Positions 19,886-29,070 of a stretch of DNA of 64,000 bases are shown one piece after another; position 1 is the stretch's first letter, and every line of letters starts with the position of its first letter. The position numbers and the translations under genes were made by a program. The stretch is taken from positions 62,001 through 126,000 of the forward strand of contig JAJZIH010000002.1 in assembly GCA_021810635.1 (NCBI GenBank), written 5' to 3'. The notes beneath the pieces were generated by a model. The model worked only from the letters and a program-made list of their open reading frames with translations, searched no databases and was not told where the DNA came from. The DNA comes from Pseudomonadota bacterium (GTDB taxonomy: Bacteria; Pseudomonadota; Gammaproteobacteria; JAKAQQ01).

Positions 19886-21952
19886 ATGAGTTTATCGCGG
19901 GCACATAAAGCTCCCGGATTGGATTGGAAGCGCCAGATCCGGGGAGCCATGAGCGACAGCGTACGAATGCTGTCTCCGCAGAAGCAGTGGCACAACCCCG
20001 TGATGTTTGTAGTCTACATCGGTTCCTGGCTCGTGATGGCGCTTTTTTTACGCGATCTGCTTGACCGCTCCTCTCAGGCCATGTTTACTGGTGTGATTGA
20101 CCTTTGGCTCTGGCTGACCCTCCTGTTTGCCAATTTTGCCGAGGCCTTAGCCGAACGGCAGGGGCAGGCACAAGCCGATAGCCTGAGGCAAACCCGACAG
20201 GAGGTCCGGGCCAAGAAGCTGGCCAAACCCGTCCAGGGAGCCCCCTATCAGGAAGTCGCCGGAGCCAGCCTGCATAAAGGAGACTTCGTGCTTGTCGAAG
20301 CGGGCGATATCCTTCCGGCCGATGGAGAGGCCGTACGCGGTGTGGCCGCCGTCGACGAAAGTGCCATCACCGGTGAGAGCGCTCCCGTGATCCGCGAGGG
20401 TGGGGGAGACCACAGTGCCGTGACGGGCGGTACCCGGGTCATTTCCGACTGGCTGATTATCCGGGTGACGGGAGAGTCCGGAAACTCGTTTCTCGACCGC
20501 ATGATTGCCATGGTGGAGAGTTCCTCACGCCGCAAGACGCCTAATGAAATTGCGCTCAGCATTCTCCTGGTCGTTCTGACTCTCGTATTTTTAGTGGTGA
20601 CCATGAGTCTCTATTCCTTCTCTTGGTATAGCGTTCACGATGCCACCCATTCTGGGCACGTCATCAGGGTGACCATTTTGGTTGCCTTGCTGGTCTGTCT
20701 CATTCCAACGACGATCGGTGCCCTGCTTCCGGCGATCGGGATCGCCGGCATCATGCGCCTTCTGCGGGCGAATGTCGTCGCCACATCAGGTCGTGCAATC
20801 GAAGCGGCTGGTGACGTGGACGTGCTGCTGCTCGACAAGACGGGAACCATCACCTATGGCAATCGTGAGGCCACTGCGTTCTACCCGGTCCCTGGCATCA
20901 CGGAGGAGCAACTGGCTGTCGTGGCTAGGAGAGCCTCCATGGCGGATGATACGCCCGAGGGGAAAAGTCTAGTGACCCTGGCTCAAAGGAGGTTCCCGAC
21001 ACTGACGGACCCGTTACCGGCCGATGCGAAACCGATTGCATTCAGTGCGGAAACGCGTATGAGTGGGTTGGATTGGGCGGGGATCCAGCTGCGCAAGGGA
21101 GCGCCGGATTCGATGAGGGAATGGGTGCGTTCCCTGAATGGGGTCTGGCCGGATGAGCTTTCGGTCGCCATCGAAAAGATTGCCGGGCGGGGGGCCACCC
21201 CGCTCGTGGTTTGTGAGAATGGCCACACCTTGGGAGTCGTGGAGCTCAAGGATATCGTCAAGGGCGACATCAAGACGCGCTTTGCCCAGTTGCGAGAAAT
21301 GGGAATCCGAACGGTCATGATCACGGGAGATAATCCCCTCACGGCTGCCTCCATTGCCGCGGAAGCCGGTGTCGACGACTTCATCGCAGAGGCCAAGCCC
21401 GAAACCAAACTCTCATGCATCCGGAAATACCAAGCCGAAGGCTATATGCTGGCCATGACCGGGGATGGGACCAATGACGCGCCGGCCCTCGCCCAAGCCG
21501 ACGTCGGACTGTGCATGGCCAGTGGAACCCAGGCAGCCCGTGAGGCCGCCAACATGGTGGATTTGGATTCGAACCCGACCAAGCTGCTCGAAATCGTCCG
21601 GATCGGGAAACAGCTTCTGATGACCCGGGGTGCCCTCACCACGTTCAGTGTGGCCAATGACGTGGCCAAATACTTTGCCATTATCCCGGCCGCGTTTGTA
21701 TCCACCTACCCCCAGCTGGAAGCGTTGAATATCATGGAACTGAGTTCCCCCCGGCACGCGATCCTGGCAGCCGTCATCTTCAACGCCATCATTATCCCGC
21801 TGCTCGTCCCCTTGGCGCTCAAGGGGATCAAGTTTCGGGCCGATTCGGCCCAGCGACTTCTTCGTCGCAACGTTTGGATCTATGGCCTGGGGGGCATCAT
21901 CGCCCCATTCATCGGCATCAAGCTGATCGATGTTTTGCTGACGATGCTTTAA
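19886..21952 (+). CDS. kdpB: K+-transporting P-type ATPase subunit B (KdpB)
   Basis: This 688-residue P-type ATPase has the actuator motif AITGESAPV and the phosphorylation site [13 protein letters not shown], with the aspartate at about residue 316. It also has the nucleotide-binding segment LRKGAPDSM and the hinge [18 protein letters not shown]. The membrane part includes [18 protein letters not shown]. KdpB hydrolyses ATP to drive K+ uptake through KdpA. A nine-base gap separates it from kdpA. No truncation or missing catalytic residue is visible. Confidence 0.98.
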   Translation: MSLSRAHKAPGLDWKRQIRGAMSDSVRMLSPQKQWHNPVMFVVYIGSWLVMALFLRDLLDRSSQAMFTGVIDLWLWLTLLFANFAEALAERQGQAQADSLRQTRQEVRAKKLAKPVQGAPYQEVAGASLHKGDFVLVEAGDILPADGEAVRGVAAVDESAITGESAPVIREGGGDHSAVTGGTRVISDWLIIRVTGESGNSFLDRMIAMVESSSRRKTPNEIALSILLVVLTLVFLVVTMSLYSFSWYSVHDATHSGHVIRVTILVALLVCLIPTTIGALLPAIGIAGIMRLLRANVVATSGRAIEAAGDVDVLLLDKTGTITYGNREATAFYPVPGITEEQLAVVARRASMADDTPEGKSLVTLAQRRFPTLTDPLPADAKPIAFSAETRMSGLDWAGIQLRKGAPDSMREWVRSLNGVWPDELSVAIEKIAGRGATPLVVCENGHTLGVVELKDIVKGDIKTRFAQLREMGIRTVMITGDNPLTAASIAAEAGVDDFIAEAKPETKLSCIRKYQAEGYMLAMTGDGTNDAPALAQADVGLCMASGTQAAREAANMVDLDSNPTKLLEIVRIGKQLLMTRGALTTFSVANDVAKYFAIIPAAFVSTYPQLEALNIMELSSPRHAILAAVIFNAIIIPLLVPLALKGIKFRADSAQRLLRRNVWIYGLGGIIAPFIGIKLIDVLLTML

Positions 21953-21965
21953 GTAGGGGTGATCC

Positions 21966-22571
21966 ATGCTCAGAGATCTCAAGACTGCCTTGTTGCTTTT
22001 CCTGTTTCTGGCCGTGATGACCGGGTGTATTTACCCATTGGCCATGACCGTTATTGGACAGGCCGTGTTCCCCCATCAGGCCAACGGTTCCCTGCTGCGA
22101 ATGCGGGGGCAGGTGGTCGGATCCTCACTGATCGGGCAATATTTCCGGGAGCGTCGCTACTTTTGGAGCCGGCCTTCCGCGACCAGCCCCGTTCCTGATG
22201 ATGCCGCCGCTTCAGGCGCTTCCAACCTGGGTCCGGACAACCCCGAGTTGCTGAAACACGTGCAGGACCGTATCGGGCGGCTTCGCCGGGCGGATCCGCA
22301 TGCACGCGGTCCCGTTCCCGTTGACTTGGTCACCTCTTCCGGGAGTGGCCTCGACCCGGATATCAGTCTCGCAGCGGCAAACTACCAGCTGCCCCGAGTC
22401 GCCCAGGCGGGCGGAATCTCGGGGAGTATCCTGCGTCAGCTGATCCGTGACAACACGATCAAGCCCGTGGGCGGATTCATCGGTGAGCCGGTTGTGGATG
22501 TGGTCCGGCTTGATCTGGCCTTGGACCGGATCTATTCTTCCAAGCATCGGTCAGTGAAAACGCCTCAATAA
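21966..22571 (+). CDS. kdpC: K+-transporting ATPase subunit C (KdpC)
   Basis: The 201-residue protein has one N-terminal membrane helix (ALLLFLFLAVMTGCIYPLAM) and a periplasmic domain with the conserved segments GQYFRERRYFWSRPSAT, PVPVDLVTSSGSGLDPDIS and AANYQLPRVAQ. The GEPVVDVVRLDLALD ending is also typical. KdpC is the accessory subunit of KdpFABC that helps ATP use. It closes the structural operon. The sensor KdpD and regulator KdpE, often next, are not in this window. Confidence 0.95.
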   Translation: MLRDLKTALLLFLFLAVMTGCIYPLAMTVIGQAVFPHQANGSLLRMRGQVVGSSLIGQYFRERRYFWSRPSATSPVPDDAAASGASNLGPDNPELLKHVQDRIGRLRRADPHARGPVPVDLVTSSGSGLDPDISLAAANYQLPRVAQAGGISGSILRQLIRDNTIKPVGGFIGEPVVDVVRLDLALDRIYSSKHRSVKTPQ

Positions 22572-22645
22572 CCACCAAAGGATCCCCCGACCATGGGTAG
22601 GCGTCAGACTGTCATTCGGATCCGGCTTTTTGTTGACAAAAGTCC

Positions 22646-23818
22646 ATGATCCGCCGTGGCCGCATGACTCGACGCCGCATCGGCTGGGAGAGGATTTTGC
22701 TGATCGGGGCTTTGTCCTTCGGCATCCGTTCCGCATACCCGGCACCGCTGCCCATGCCCGCGATGAGCGGGCCCCTCACCGCGCTCGCGCCTTTCCACTT
22801 CAGTGCGGGTCCCTTGGGCCAACTGGATATTTCCGGTGTCATGAGTGGCTTGGGGGTCTGGCAGGACAACCCAGCCCCCGGAGATCACGCATTCCGGGCC
22901 GATATCAGCAATGCCCAAGTGTTTATCCAGAAAACACATGGGTTTTTCCAGTTTTTCCTGCAGGCGGGGGCCTATGATCTGCCCGCCCTGGGCACACCGT
23001 TTCTCTCCACGGGGAACACGGTCAGTGAATATTACGGGGCGCTCCCTCAAGCCTTTCTGAAGATCGTCCCTTCCCGGAATTTTTCGATCCAGGCCGGTAA
23101 ACTGCCCACGCTGATTGGCGCCGAATACACCTTTACTTTCGAAAACATGAACATCGAGCGCGGGTTGCTGTGGAATCAGGAGAATGCCGTCGAGCGCGGA
23201 GTCCAGGTCAACTACAGTGGGGGACCCTTTGAGGCTTCACTGCAGTGGGGAGACGGGTTTTATTCGAACCGCTTCAACTGGATTTCAGGATCGCTTTCCT
23301 ACGCCATTAACTCAGCAAGCAGTGTGAGCTTTGTGGGCATGGGCAATGCTGGCCAGACGGATTACTCCACTCCGGCGACTCCGCTGGACCAGAACAACAG
23401 CGACCTCCTGAGCCTGGTCTATACCTACAGTTCGAACGCGTGGGTGATCCAGCCCTATCTCCAGTACACGTCCGTACCAGCGAATCCGTTGATCGGCGTG
23501 CACCGGGAGGCCTCGACGCGCGGAGCTGCGCTGCTGATGAGTGACCGGATCGCCCCCCATTTTTTCCTGGCCGCCCGCATCGAGTATATCGCCAGCACAG
23601 GGAATGCCCGTGATGGGGCTGCGAATCTCCTGTACGGTCCCGGCAGCAAGGCTTGGTCCCTGACTTTCACGCCAACCTGGGAGGACCAGGGATTTTTTGC
23701 CCGTGCCGAGTTTTCCTTTGTGCAGGTTCTCGATGAAACTTCGGGTGATGGATTCGGCTTTCAGGGGAACCGTCCGAGCCAGGCCAGGGCTCTTCTCGAA
23801 ACGGGCTTCCTGTTCTAG
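22646..23818 (+). CDS. Outer-membrane beta-barrel porin (porin-2-like), kdp-linked
   Basis: The 390-residue protein has an N-terminal signal-like segment and then amphipathic strands alternating aromatic and glycine residues (for example GFFQFFLQAGAYDLP and RNFSIQAGKLPTLIGAEYTF). It ends in Phe (LLETGFLF), the barrel-assembly signature. Its features (a QAGKLPTLIG strand, then ENMNIERGLLWN and PFEASLQWGDGF) fit the BBP2 family of putative porins. It follows kdpC by 74 bases on the same strand, so it may serve solute or K+ entry for the Kdp pump; that link is inference. A TTGACA at 22635-22640 lacks a matching -10. ATG 22646 and 22664 are both possible starts. Confidence 0.65.
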   Translation: MIRRGRMTRRRIGWERILLIGALSFGIRSAYPAPLPMPAMSGPLTALAPFHFSAGPLGQLDISGVMSGLGVWQDNPAPGDHAFRADISNAQVFIQKTHGFFQFFLQAGAYDLPALGTPFLSTGNTVSEYYGALPQAFLKIVPSRNFSIQAGKLPTLIGAEYTFTFENMNIERGLLWNQENAVERGVQVNYSGGPFEASLQWGDGFYSNRFNWISGSLSYAINSASSVSFVGMGNAGQTDYSTPATPLDQNNSDLLSLVYTYSSNAWVIQPYLQYTSVPANPLIGVHREASTRGAALLMSDRIAPHFFLAARIEYIASTGNARDGAANLLYGPGSKAWSLTFTPTWEDQGFFARAEFSFVQVLDETSGDGFGFQGNRPSQARALLETGFLF

Positions 23819-23868
23819 GTCCGCCTCAGGATGGGCATCCGCCACGACCCAGCTTTCTCGGGTTCCGG

Positions 23869-24567
23869 TTAAAGCGCCTGGCGGAAGGTGAGATTGATGC
23901 GCTGGGCCCCGGTCACCGGATGATGCCCGGGTGCGAGTCGGGCGATGCCGTGGAAAACGTATCGAGAGGCGCCTCCCCAGACAAAGACGTCGCCATGGTG
24001 GAGCCGAAAGTGTTCCACGGGATCACGACGTTTGATTCCTCCAAAAAGGAAAGTGGCCGGAAGTCCGAGTGATACCGAGACGATCGGTGCGGATCCATCC
24101 CGTTCGTCACGATCTTGGTGGAGGGACAGTCCGCTGCCCGGGCGGTAGCCATTCACCAGGCAGACATCGGGGTGGAAGCCCGGAAACCCTGCCTGATCGG
24201 CCGCGGCTTCAGCTAGTTCCCTGAAAATGGCCGGCAGGGGTGGCCACGGATGACCGGTCATTGGGTCCCTGTCCGTATACCGGTAGCCTCGCCGATCGCT
24301 GATCCAGCCGGTTGTGCCGCAGTTGCTCATCGCCACCGACATGCGGCGTCCGCCGGGTGTTTCCATGTGCCGAAAGGGTGCCAGCGCCAAGATCTGCCCG
24401 AGTGCGCCCATGAGCTCGTCTCCACGCCCTAGGGCCATGCCCATGAAGAGGATGGCCCCTTCCCGTACGGACCATGGGCCGTGTGGAATGACCGGACTTC
24501 CGGGGAAGAGTCCCCCCCATCCGTTGGCCGGATTTTCGGGGGTTGGGGTTGGCGCAGCTCCGGCCAT
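23869..24567 (-). CDS. alkB: DNA alkylation-repair dioxygenase AlkB
   Basis: The 232-residue protein shows the Fe(II)/2-oxoglutarate site LSLHQDRDE, giving His150 and Asp152, with the distal His206 in RYVFHGIAR. The 2-oxoglutarate-binding arginines are Arg223 and Arg229 in QRINLTFR. MSVAMSNCG, GWISDRRGYRY and PGSGLSLHQDRDE follow the E. coli AlkB order. It removes 1-methyladenine and 3-methylcytosine lesions by oxidative demethylation. It starts only 20 bases after the rpoD stop on the same strand and is probably read through from rpoD, which would be an unusual partner. Confidence 0.93.
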   Translation of the reverse strand: MAGAAPTPTPENPANGWGGLFPGSPVIPHGPWSVREGAILFMGMALGRGDELMGALGQILALAPFRHMETPGGRRMSVAMSNCGTTGWISDRRGYRYTDRDPMTGHPWPPLPAIFRELAEAAADQAGFPGFHPDVCLVNGYRPGSGLSLHQDRDERDGSAPIVSVSLGLPATFLFGGIKRRDPVEHFRLHHGDVFVWGGASRYVFHGIARLAPGHHPVTGAQRINLTFRQAL

Positions 24568-24587
24568 GCAACCGGGAGAAGCCGCCC

Positions 24588-26459
24588 TCAGAACTCCTCG
24601 ATGAAGCTCTTCAGGCGGGACGCCCGGGAGGGATGACGCAGCTTCCGGAGGGCCTTGGCCTCAATCTGCCGGATCCGTTCGCGTGTGACATCGAACTGCC
24701 GACCAACTTCCTCGAGGGTATGGTCGGTGTTCATGTCAATGCCGAAGCGCATCCGGAGCACTTTTGCTTCACGAGGGGTTAACGTGGCCAGCACGGAGTG
24801 GGTGGTATTGCGAAGGCTGTCGGATGTCGCCTGCTCGATCGGTGCCGGCATGTTGAGGTCTTCGAGGAAATCCCCGAGATGGGAATCCTCGTCATCACTC
24901 ACCGGGGTTTCCATGGAAATCGGTTCCTTCGCGATCCGCATCACCTTCCGAACCTTGTCTTCCGGCATCTCCATGCGCTTGGCCAGTTCTTCCGGTGTGG
25001 GTTCGCGCCCCTTTTCCTGGAGCAGCTGCCGGGAAATCCGGTTGAGCTTGTTGATCGTCTCGATCATGTGGACCGGGATGCGGATGGTCCGGGCCTGGTC
25101 CGCGATGGATCGGGTAATGGCCTGACGAATCCACCAGGTCGCGTATGTCGAAAACTTATAGCCGCGGCGATATTCGAATTTATCGACGGCCTTCATCAGG
25201 CCGATGTTGCCTTCCTGAATCAGGTCCAGAAACTGGAGCCCTCGGTTGGTATACTTCTTCGCGATCGAAATCACGAGACGCAGATTGGCTTCAACCATTT
25301 CCTTCTTGGCGCGCCGGGCCTTGGTTTCACCCATCATCAGCTGCCGGTAGATTTCCTTGATGTCGGCGACTTTGAGGTGATGGGCTTCCTCGATCGCGAT
25401 CAGCTGTTCCTGGAGCCTGTGAATCTCAGGGCGAACTTCCCGCAGCGCCGCTGACCATTTGCGTTTGGCACGGATGTGCGCGTCAATCCATGTGAGGGCG
25501 GTTTCCCGTTGGGGAAACGTCTTGATGAAGTCCCGCTTGGGCATGCCCGCCCGGTCGACACAGAACCGCATGATCTCGCGCTCAATCTGGCGGATGACAT
25601 TGATGGTTTCTTTCAGGCTGCGCGTCAGGAGATCCATGGCTCTGGGGGTGAGCCGAAACCGCTGCAGCTCGGTCGCCGTTTGTGCGAGCATCCGCAAGGA
25701 GCGTTCATCGCGCTTTTTAGCCAGTGCGCGAGAGGACCGTAAATGGGCTTTCTCGAGCTTGTGGACCATTTCGGCTGCCAGTTCGGGACTGGGGCCGAGA
25801 ACCAGCAGATCATCCTCGGAGACCACCGGGTCCAAGTCTTCCTCATCCGCTTCGTCACTGGTGCCCGCGGGTTCGGCGCCGATCTCCATGAGCGGGATGG
25901 GTTCCGCATGGTCGTCGGACAGGGGCGCTCCGCTTACCGGATCCCGAAATCCCTGGATCAGTTCTGCAAGCTTGATTTGGCCCGCCGTGACCTGCCGGTA
26001 TTCCTCGATGAAGCGGCTGATGACTCCCGGAAATGTGGCGAGGGCCGCGTATTTCTGGTTGAGGCCTTCCTCGATGCGTTTGGCGATTCCGATCTCGCCC
26101 TCGCGGGTTAGGAGGTTGACCTGTCCCATCTCGCGCATGTACATCCGAACGGGATCGGTGGTCCGGCCGAAAGCCGAGTCGACCGAAGCCAGCGCAGCGG
26201 CCGCCTCTTCCATGGCCTCATCGTCCTCGTTGACCTGGTGGTCGGACAGAAGGAGAAGCTCGAGGGCCGCGTCCGGCGGGGAGTCATGGACCATGATACC
26301 CATGTCGTTGATGACCGAGATGATCTCATCCAGCTGCTCGGCGTCGATAATATCCCGGGGCAGGAAATCATTGACCTCGCTATAGGTCAGGTAACCTTGC
26401 TCCTTGCCTTTGGCGATGAGCTGGCGGAGTTGGATGTTCCGATCGTCACTCTCACTCAT
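24588..26459 (-). CDS. rpoD: Primary sigma factor RpoD (sigma-70)
   Basis: The 623-residue protein contains region 1.1 ([11 protein letters not shown]), region 1.2 ([20 protein letters not shown]) and a long non-conserved acidic insert. The core follows: region 2 reads [40 protein letters not shown] and [20 protein letters not shown]. Region 3 includes [15 protein letters not shown], and region 4 reads [14 protein letters not shown] and [20 protein letters not shown]. The final helix carries the -35 binding residues. It is the housekeeping sigma factor and the last classical gene of the macromolecular-synthesis operon. The start is the conserved MSESD at 26459. Confidence 0.98.
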   Translation of the reverse strand: MSESDDRNIQLRQLIAKGKEQGYLTYSEVNDFLPRDIIDAEQLDEIISVINDMGIMVHDSPPDAALELLLLSDHQVNEDDEAMEEAAAALASVDSAFGRTTDPVRMYMREMGQVNLLTREGEIGIAKRIEEGLNQKYAALATFPGVISRFIEEYRQVTAGQIKLAELIQGFRDPVSGAPLSDDHAEPIPLMEIGAEPAGTSDEADEEDLDPVVSEDDLLVLGPSPELAAEMVHKLEKAHLRSSRALAKKRDERSLRMLAQTATELQRFRLTPRAMDLLTRSLKETINVIRQIEREIMRFCVDRAGMPKRDFIKTFPQRETALTWIDAHIRAKRKWSAALREVRPEIHRLQEQLIAIEEAHHLKVADIKEIYRQLMMGETKARRAKKEMVEANLRLVISIAKKYTNRGLQFLDLIQEGNIGLMKAVDKFEYRRGYKFSTYATWWIRQAITRSIADQARTIRIPVHMIETINKLNRISRQLLQEKGREPTPEELAKRMEMPEDKVRKVMRIAKEPISMETPVSDDEDSHLGDFLEDLNMPAPIEQATSDSLRNTTHSVLATLTPREAKVLRMRFGIDMNTDHTLEEVGRQFDVTRERIRQIEAKALRKLRHPSRASRLKSFIEEF

Positions 26460-26514
26460 GGGTAGGTGTACCTGGAGTTGGGATGGCTAACCCGGAGGTC
26501 GGGTGGAACTGCTA

Positions 26515-26557
26515 ATTATAACCCAACCGGCCGGTTCGACTGTTCCGGGGGTTGGGT
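26515..26557 (-). promoter_or_regulatory. Candidate rpoD promoter with adjacent hairpin, between dnaG and rpoD
   Basis: On the minus strand a perfect TATAAT (26520 to 26515) lies 56 bases before the rpoD start. It directly follows a 7-bp inverted repeat, ACCCAAC and GTTGGGT (26521-26527 and 26551-26557), that surrounds a GC-rich loop. I see no good -35 at 16-18 bases. The hairpin could be a terminator or processing site after dnaG, as is known between these genes in E. coli, with the promoter restarting rpoD. Confidence 0.4.
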
Positions 26558-26563
26558 GCTCCG

Positions 26564-28285
26564 CTAGGAAGACTTCAGATTCGATTCAAGTAACTGAAAT
26601 TCCTTTTTTTCTTCGCTCGAGAGGGGGCGGGTCCGGGATAGGTCGAGAAGGGTCTGGAGGCGTTTCTGGGTGGTGGCTTGGGACCGGATTTTGGCGATCA
26701 GTCCTAGCGTTTCAGTCCGGTTGGCCTGGGCATCGAGGAGCGGGGCCTGCCCGAAAAGCCGCTCCATGAGATCACCGGTCGGGCTATCCCGGAATAGCTC
26801 GAGCAGGCGGCCCGTGGTGAGATTTTCATGGATCCTGGCGGCTGACTGGAGATTTTTTATATGTTCGAGGCCCGGCAGCCCGATCTCGTCGAGCTCGGAC
26901 TCCGGAGGCAGCAGGGTGATCAGGTCGGGTTGGTGCAGGAGATGCAGGAACAGCTGCCGCACGATCCCGCCGCGACCGACCGGAACCCGCGAGCCGGGCT
27001 TTGGTGTCGCTCTCGCTGGTCGGGTGGGTGCAGCCGGCCGGAGGAGAACCTGCCCCAGTTTGAAGTGCCCGGCCAGTTCTTCCCGCAACAGTTCCCGGTA
27101 GACGGGGTCTTCGATTAGTTGGAGAAGCCGCTGAGCCTCTCCCGCCAGGCTGGCCCGGGTTTCCACTTCCTTGCCTGGAAAGCGCTTTTCGAGTGCGTCA
27201 CGCACCGATTCCGACAGGCGATGCCCGCGCTCGAGGCGCACCCGGAAGTCCTCGGCTCCCGCCCCCCGGACAAAGCTGTCCGGATCCTGGTTTGCCGGGA
27301 GTCCGACGAAACGGAAGTGACGCCCGGCACGCGCCAGCGGCAGGACCAGTTCGAGGGCCCGGTATGAGGCGCGCCGACCTGCGGCGTCGCCATCGAAGCA
27401 GAAAATGACTTCCGGGATGTAGCGAATCATTTTCTGCAGCTGATCGGTTGTCAGCGAAGTTCCCAGAGTGGCCACGGTCTCGGGAAAGCCGGCCTGCGAC
27501 AAGGCCATGGCATCGAGATAGCCTTCGACCAGAATCAGCCGGTCGGGCCGACCGGGACTTTGACGGGCCTCGTACCACCCGTAAAGTTCCCATCCCTTGT
27601 GAAACAGAAGGGATTCCGGGGAGTTCAGGTACTTCGGCGTTTCCTGCACGAGTGTGCGTCCCCCGAATCCGATGACCTCCCCGCGCAGGTTCCGGATCGG
27701 GAACATGAGCCGATCATGGAACCGATCCGTGCGTTCGGATACAAGCCCGAGGAGTTTGAGAAGCTTGACCCGTTCGCCGTCGTTTCTCCAGCGGGTGAGC
27801 AACGGAGAGCCCGCCGGGGCATACCCCAGACGGAACCGCCGGGCCGTCTCCGGAAGGATCCCGCGTTCATCGAGGTAGCGGCGAGCGGGATCGGAGGCCG
27901 CGAGCGCCGCTTCGTACACACCGGCCACCTCCTCGGTCAGGGACAGCGCGGCCGAACGCAGCGGATCCGCGTCCGATGCGGCATGGTCTGGCATTTCAAG
28001 ACCCAGGCGGGTGGCCAGCGCTTCAACCGCTTCCGGAAAGCTGGATCGGTCGTAGGCCATGAGGAACCCGATGGCACTTCCATGGGCTCCGCAACCAAAA
28101 CAGTGATAGAACTGCTTGCTCGGGCTGACGGTGAAAGAGGGAGTCCGTTCCTCATGAAACGGGCAGCGGCCGGTGAAATCGCGCCCAGCCTTCTTGAGGG
28201 TGACCCGTTCGGCCACCAGCGCAACCAGATCGGTCCGCGCCAGCAGATCATCGATGAAACCCTGAGGAATGCGACCCGGATTCAT
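26564..28285 (-). CDS. dnaG: DNA primase DnaG
   Basis: The 573-residue protein begins with the zinc-binding domain CPFHEERTPSFTVSPSKQFY followed by HCFGCGAHG (a CHC2 finger: Cys, His, Cys, Cys). It continues with the RNA-polymerase core and its LRGEVIGFGGR strand, and the TOPRIM acidic cluster (ILVEGYLDAMAL and FCFDGDAAGRRAS). The C-terminal helicase-binding part is poorly conserved. DnaG makes RNA primers at the replication fork. It is the middle gene of the operon rpsU-yqeY-dnaG-rpoD. Start ATG 28285 gives NPGRIPQGFIDDLLARTDLV, normal for DnaG. Confidence 0.97.
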   Translation of the reverse strand: MNPGRIPQGFIDDLLARTDLVALVAERVTLKKAGRDFTGRCPFHEERTPSFTVSPSKQFYHCFGCGAHGSAIGFLMAYDRSSFPEAVEALATRLGLEMPDHAASDADPLRSAALSLTEEVAGVYEAALAASDPARRYLDERGILPETARRFRLGYAPAGSPLLTRWRNDGERVKLLKLLGLVSERTDRFHDRLMFPIRNLRGEVIGFGGRTLVQETPKYLNSPESLLFHKGWELYGWYEARQSPGRPDRLILVEGYLDAMALSQAGFPETVATLGTSLTTDQLQKMIRYIPEVIFCFDGDAAGRRASYRALELVLPLARAGRHFRFVGLPANQDPDSFVRGAGAEDFRVRLERGHRLSESVRDALEKRFPGKEVETRASLAGEAQRLLQLIEDPVYRELLREELAGHFKLGQVLLRPAAPTRPARATPKPGSRVPVGRGGIVRQLFLHLLHQPDLITLLPPESELDEIGLPGLEHIKNLQSAARIHENLTTGRLLELFRDSPTGDLMERLFGQAPLLDAQANRTETLGLIAKIRSQATTQKRLQTLLDLSRTRPLSSEEKKEFQLLESNLKSS

Positions 28286-28311
28286 TCCCTGAAGACTGGG
28301 TTGGGGGTGGG

Positions 28312-28758
28312 TTAGCCAGTCAGCCGGGTTTTGACCTCGGCGCTGACCTGGGCGAGATCCGCACGGCCCGCGAGCTCGGCCTTGAGCCGGCTCATGACGC
28401 GGCCGATGTCCTGCGGCTTCTGGGCATGGGTTTCGGCGATGGCGCGGTCGATGACGGCCAGAAGTTCGGCCCCCTCCAGCCGGGGCGGAAGGTAGGCGGA
28501 AACCACGCGGATTTCCTCTTCGGCAGCCTGGGCCTGCGGTTCGCGACTGGCGTTACGAAAGGCTGCGGCCGATTCTTCATGCTGCCGGATCAATTTGGTG
28601 AGAACCTGGATGACTTCGGCGTCGTTGAGGCTCCTCCGTTCGTCAACCTCGCGGCGGCGGATGGCCGCCAAGGCATAGCGGAGAGTCGTCACGCGGACCG
28701 TATCCCGCGATTTCAGCGCCTGCTTGATGTCGTCGGCCAGCTGGGACGAAATCGACAT
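28312..28758 (-). CDS. yqeY: GatB/YqeY domain protein (YqeY)
   Basis: The 148-residue protein is the stand-alone GatB/YqeY fold: KQALKSRDTVRVTTLRYALA, LNDAEVIQVLTKLIRQHEES, and AAEEEIRVVSAYLPP near the middle. A GRVMSRLKAEL helix completes it. Proteins of this family resemble the tail domain of the Asp/Glu-tRNA amidotransferase B subunit and are thought to bind tRNA or assist the amidotransferase, though the cell role of YqeY is not settled. It lies between rpsU (eight-base gap) and dnaG (26-base gap), an arrangement known in many proteobacteria. Confidence 0.9.
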   Translation of the reverse strand: MSISSQLADDIKQALKSRDTVRVTTLRYALAAIRRREVDERRSLNDAEVIQVLTKLIRQHEESAAAFRNASREPQAQAAEEEIRVVSAYLPPRLEGAELLAVIDRAIAETHAQKPQDIGRVMSRLKAELAGRADLAQVSAEVKTRLTG

Positions 28759-28766
28759 ACTGGGAT

Positions 28767-28982
28767 TTAGTGGGTGCGAAGCGCCCGAACACTGTCGCGG
28801 GCGTTCTTCTTGACGTATCGCTTGACGGCAGCCGCACGGCGCCGCTTCCGTTCCTGAGTCGGTTTCTCATAAAACTCCCGACGCCGGAGTTCCGAGAGGA
28901 TTCCGGCCTTTTCGCACGCGCGCTTGAAGCGCCGCAACGCGGCGTCGAAATGCTCATTTTCTTTGACGCGGATGGTCGGCAT
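28767..28982 (-). CDS. rpsU: 30S ribosomal protein S21
   Basis: The 71-residue basic protein starts [20 protein letters not shown] and continues [20 protein letters not shown], ending with a Lys/Arg-rich tail. It matches bS21 at standard length. S21 sits on the platform of the 30S subunit near the anti-Shine-Dalgarno end of 16S rRNA. It is the first gene of the operon that includes dnaG and rpoD, and is transcribed away from tsaD. Confidence 0.97.
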   Translation of the reverse strand: MPTIRVKENEHFDAALRRFKRACEKAGILSELRRREFYEKPTQERKRRRAAAVKRYVKKNARDSVRALRTH

Positions 28983-29032
28983 GGGAATCGGGCATGCTCC
29001 TCGGTTGGGACAGTCTCAACGGTGAACGTGGT

Positions 29033-29061
29033 ATTTTACCCGAGAATATCCATGAAGCCAA
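29033..29061 (-). promoter_or_regulatory. Candidate sigma-70 promoter of the rpsU-dnaG-rpoD operon
   Basis: On the minus strand TTGGCT (29061 to 29056) and TAAAAT (29038 to 29033) are 17 bases apart. They match consensus at four and five positions and lie 50 bases before the rpsU start codon. The gap to the divergent tsaD is only 88 bases, so the two genes share the same promoter region. Confidence 0.55.
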
Positions 29062-29070
29062 GGCCCCCCG

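Noticed and set aside
22635-22640. TTGACA before the porin as a promoter
   Set aside because: No -10-like hexamer lies 16-18 bases downstream, and the start codon is only five bases away.
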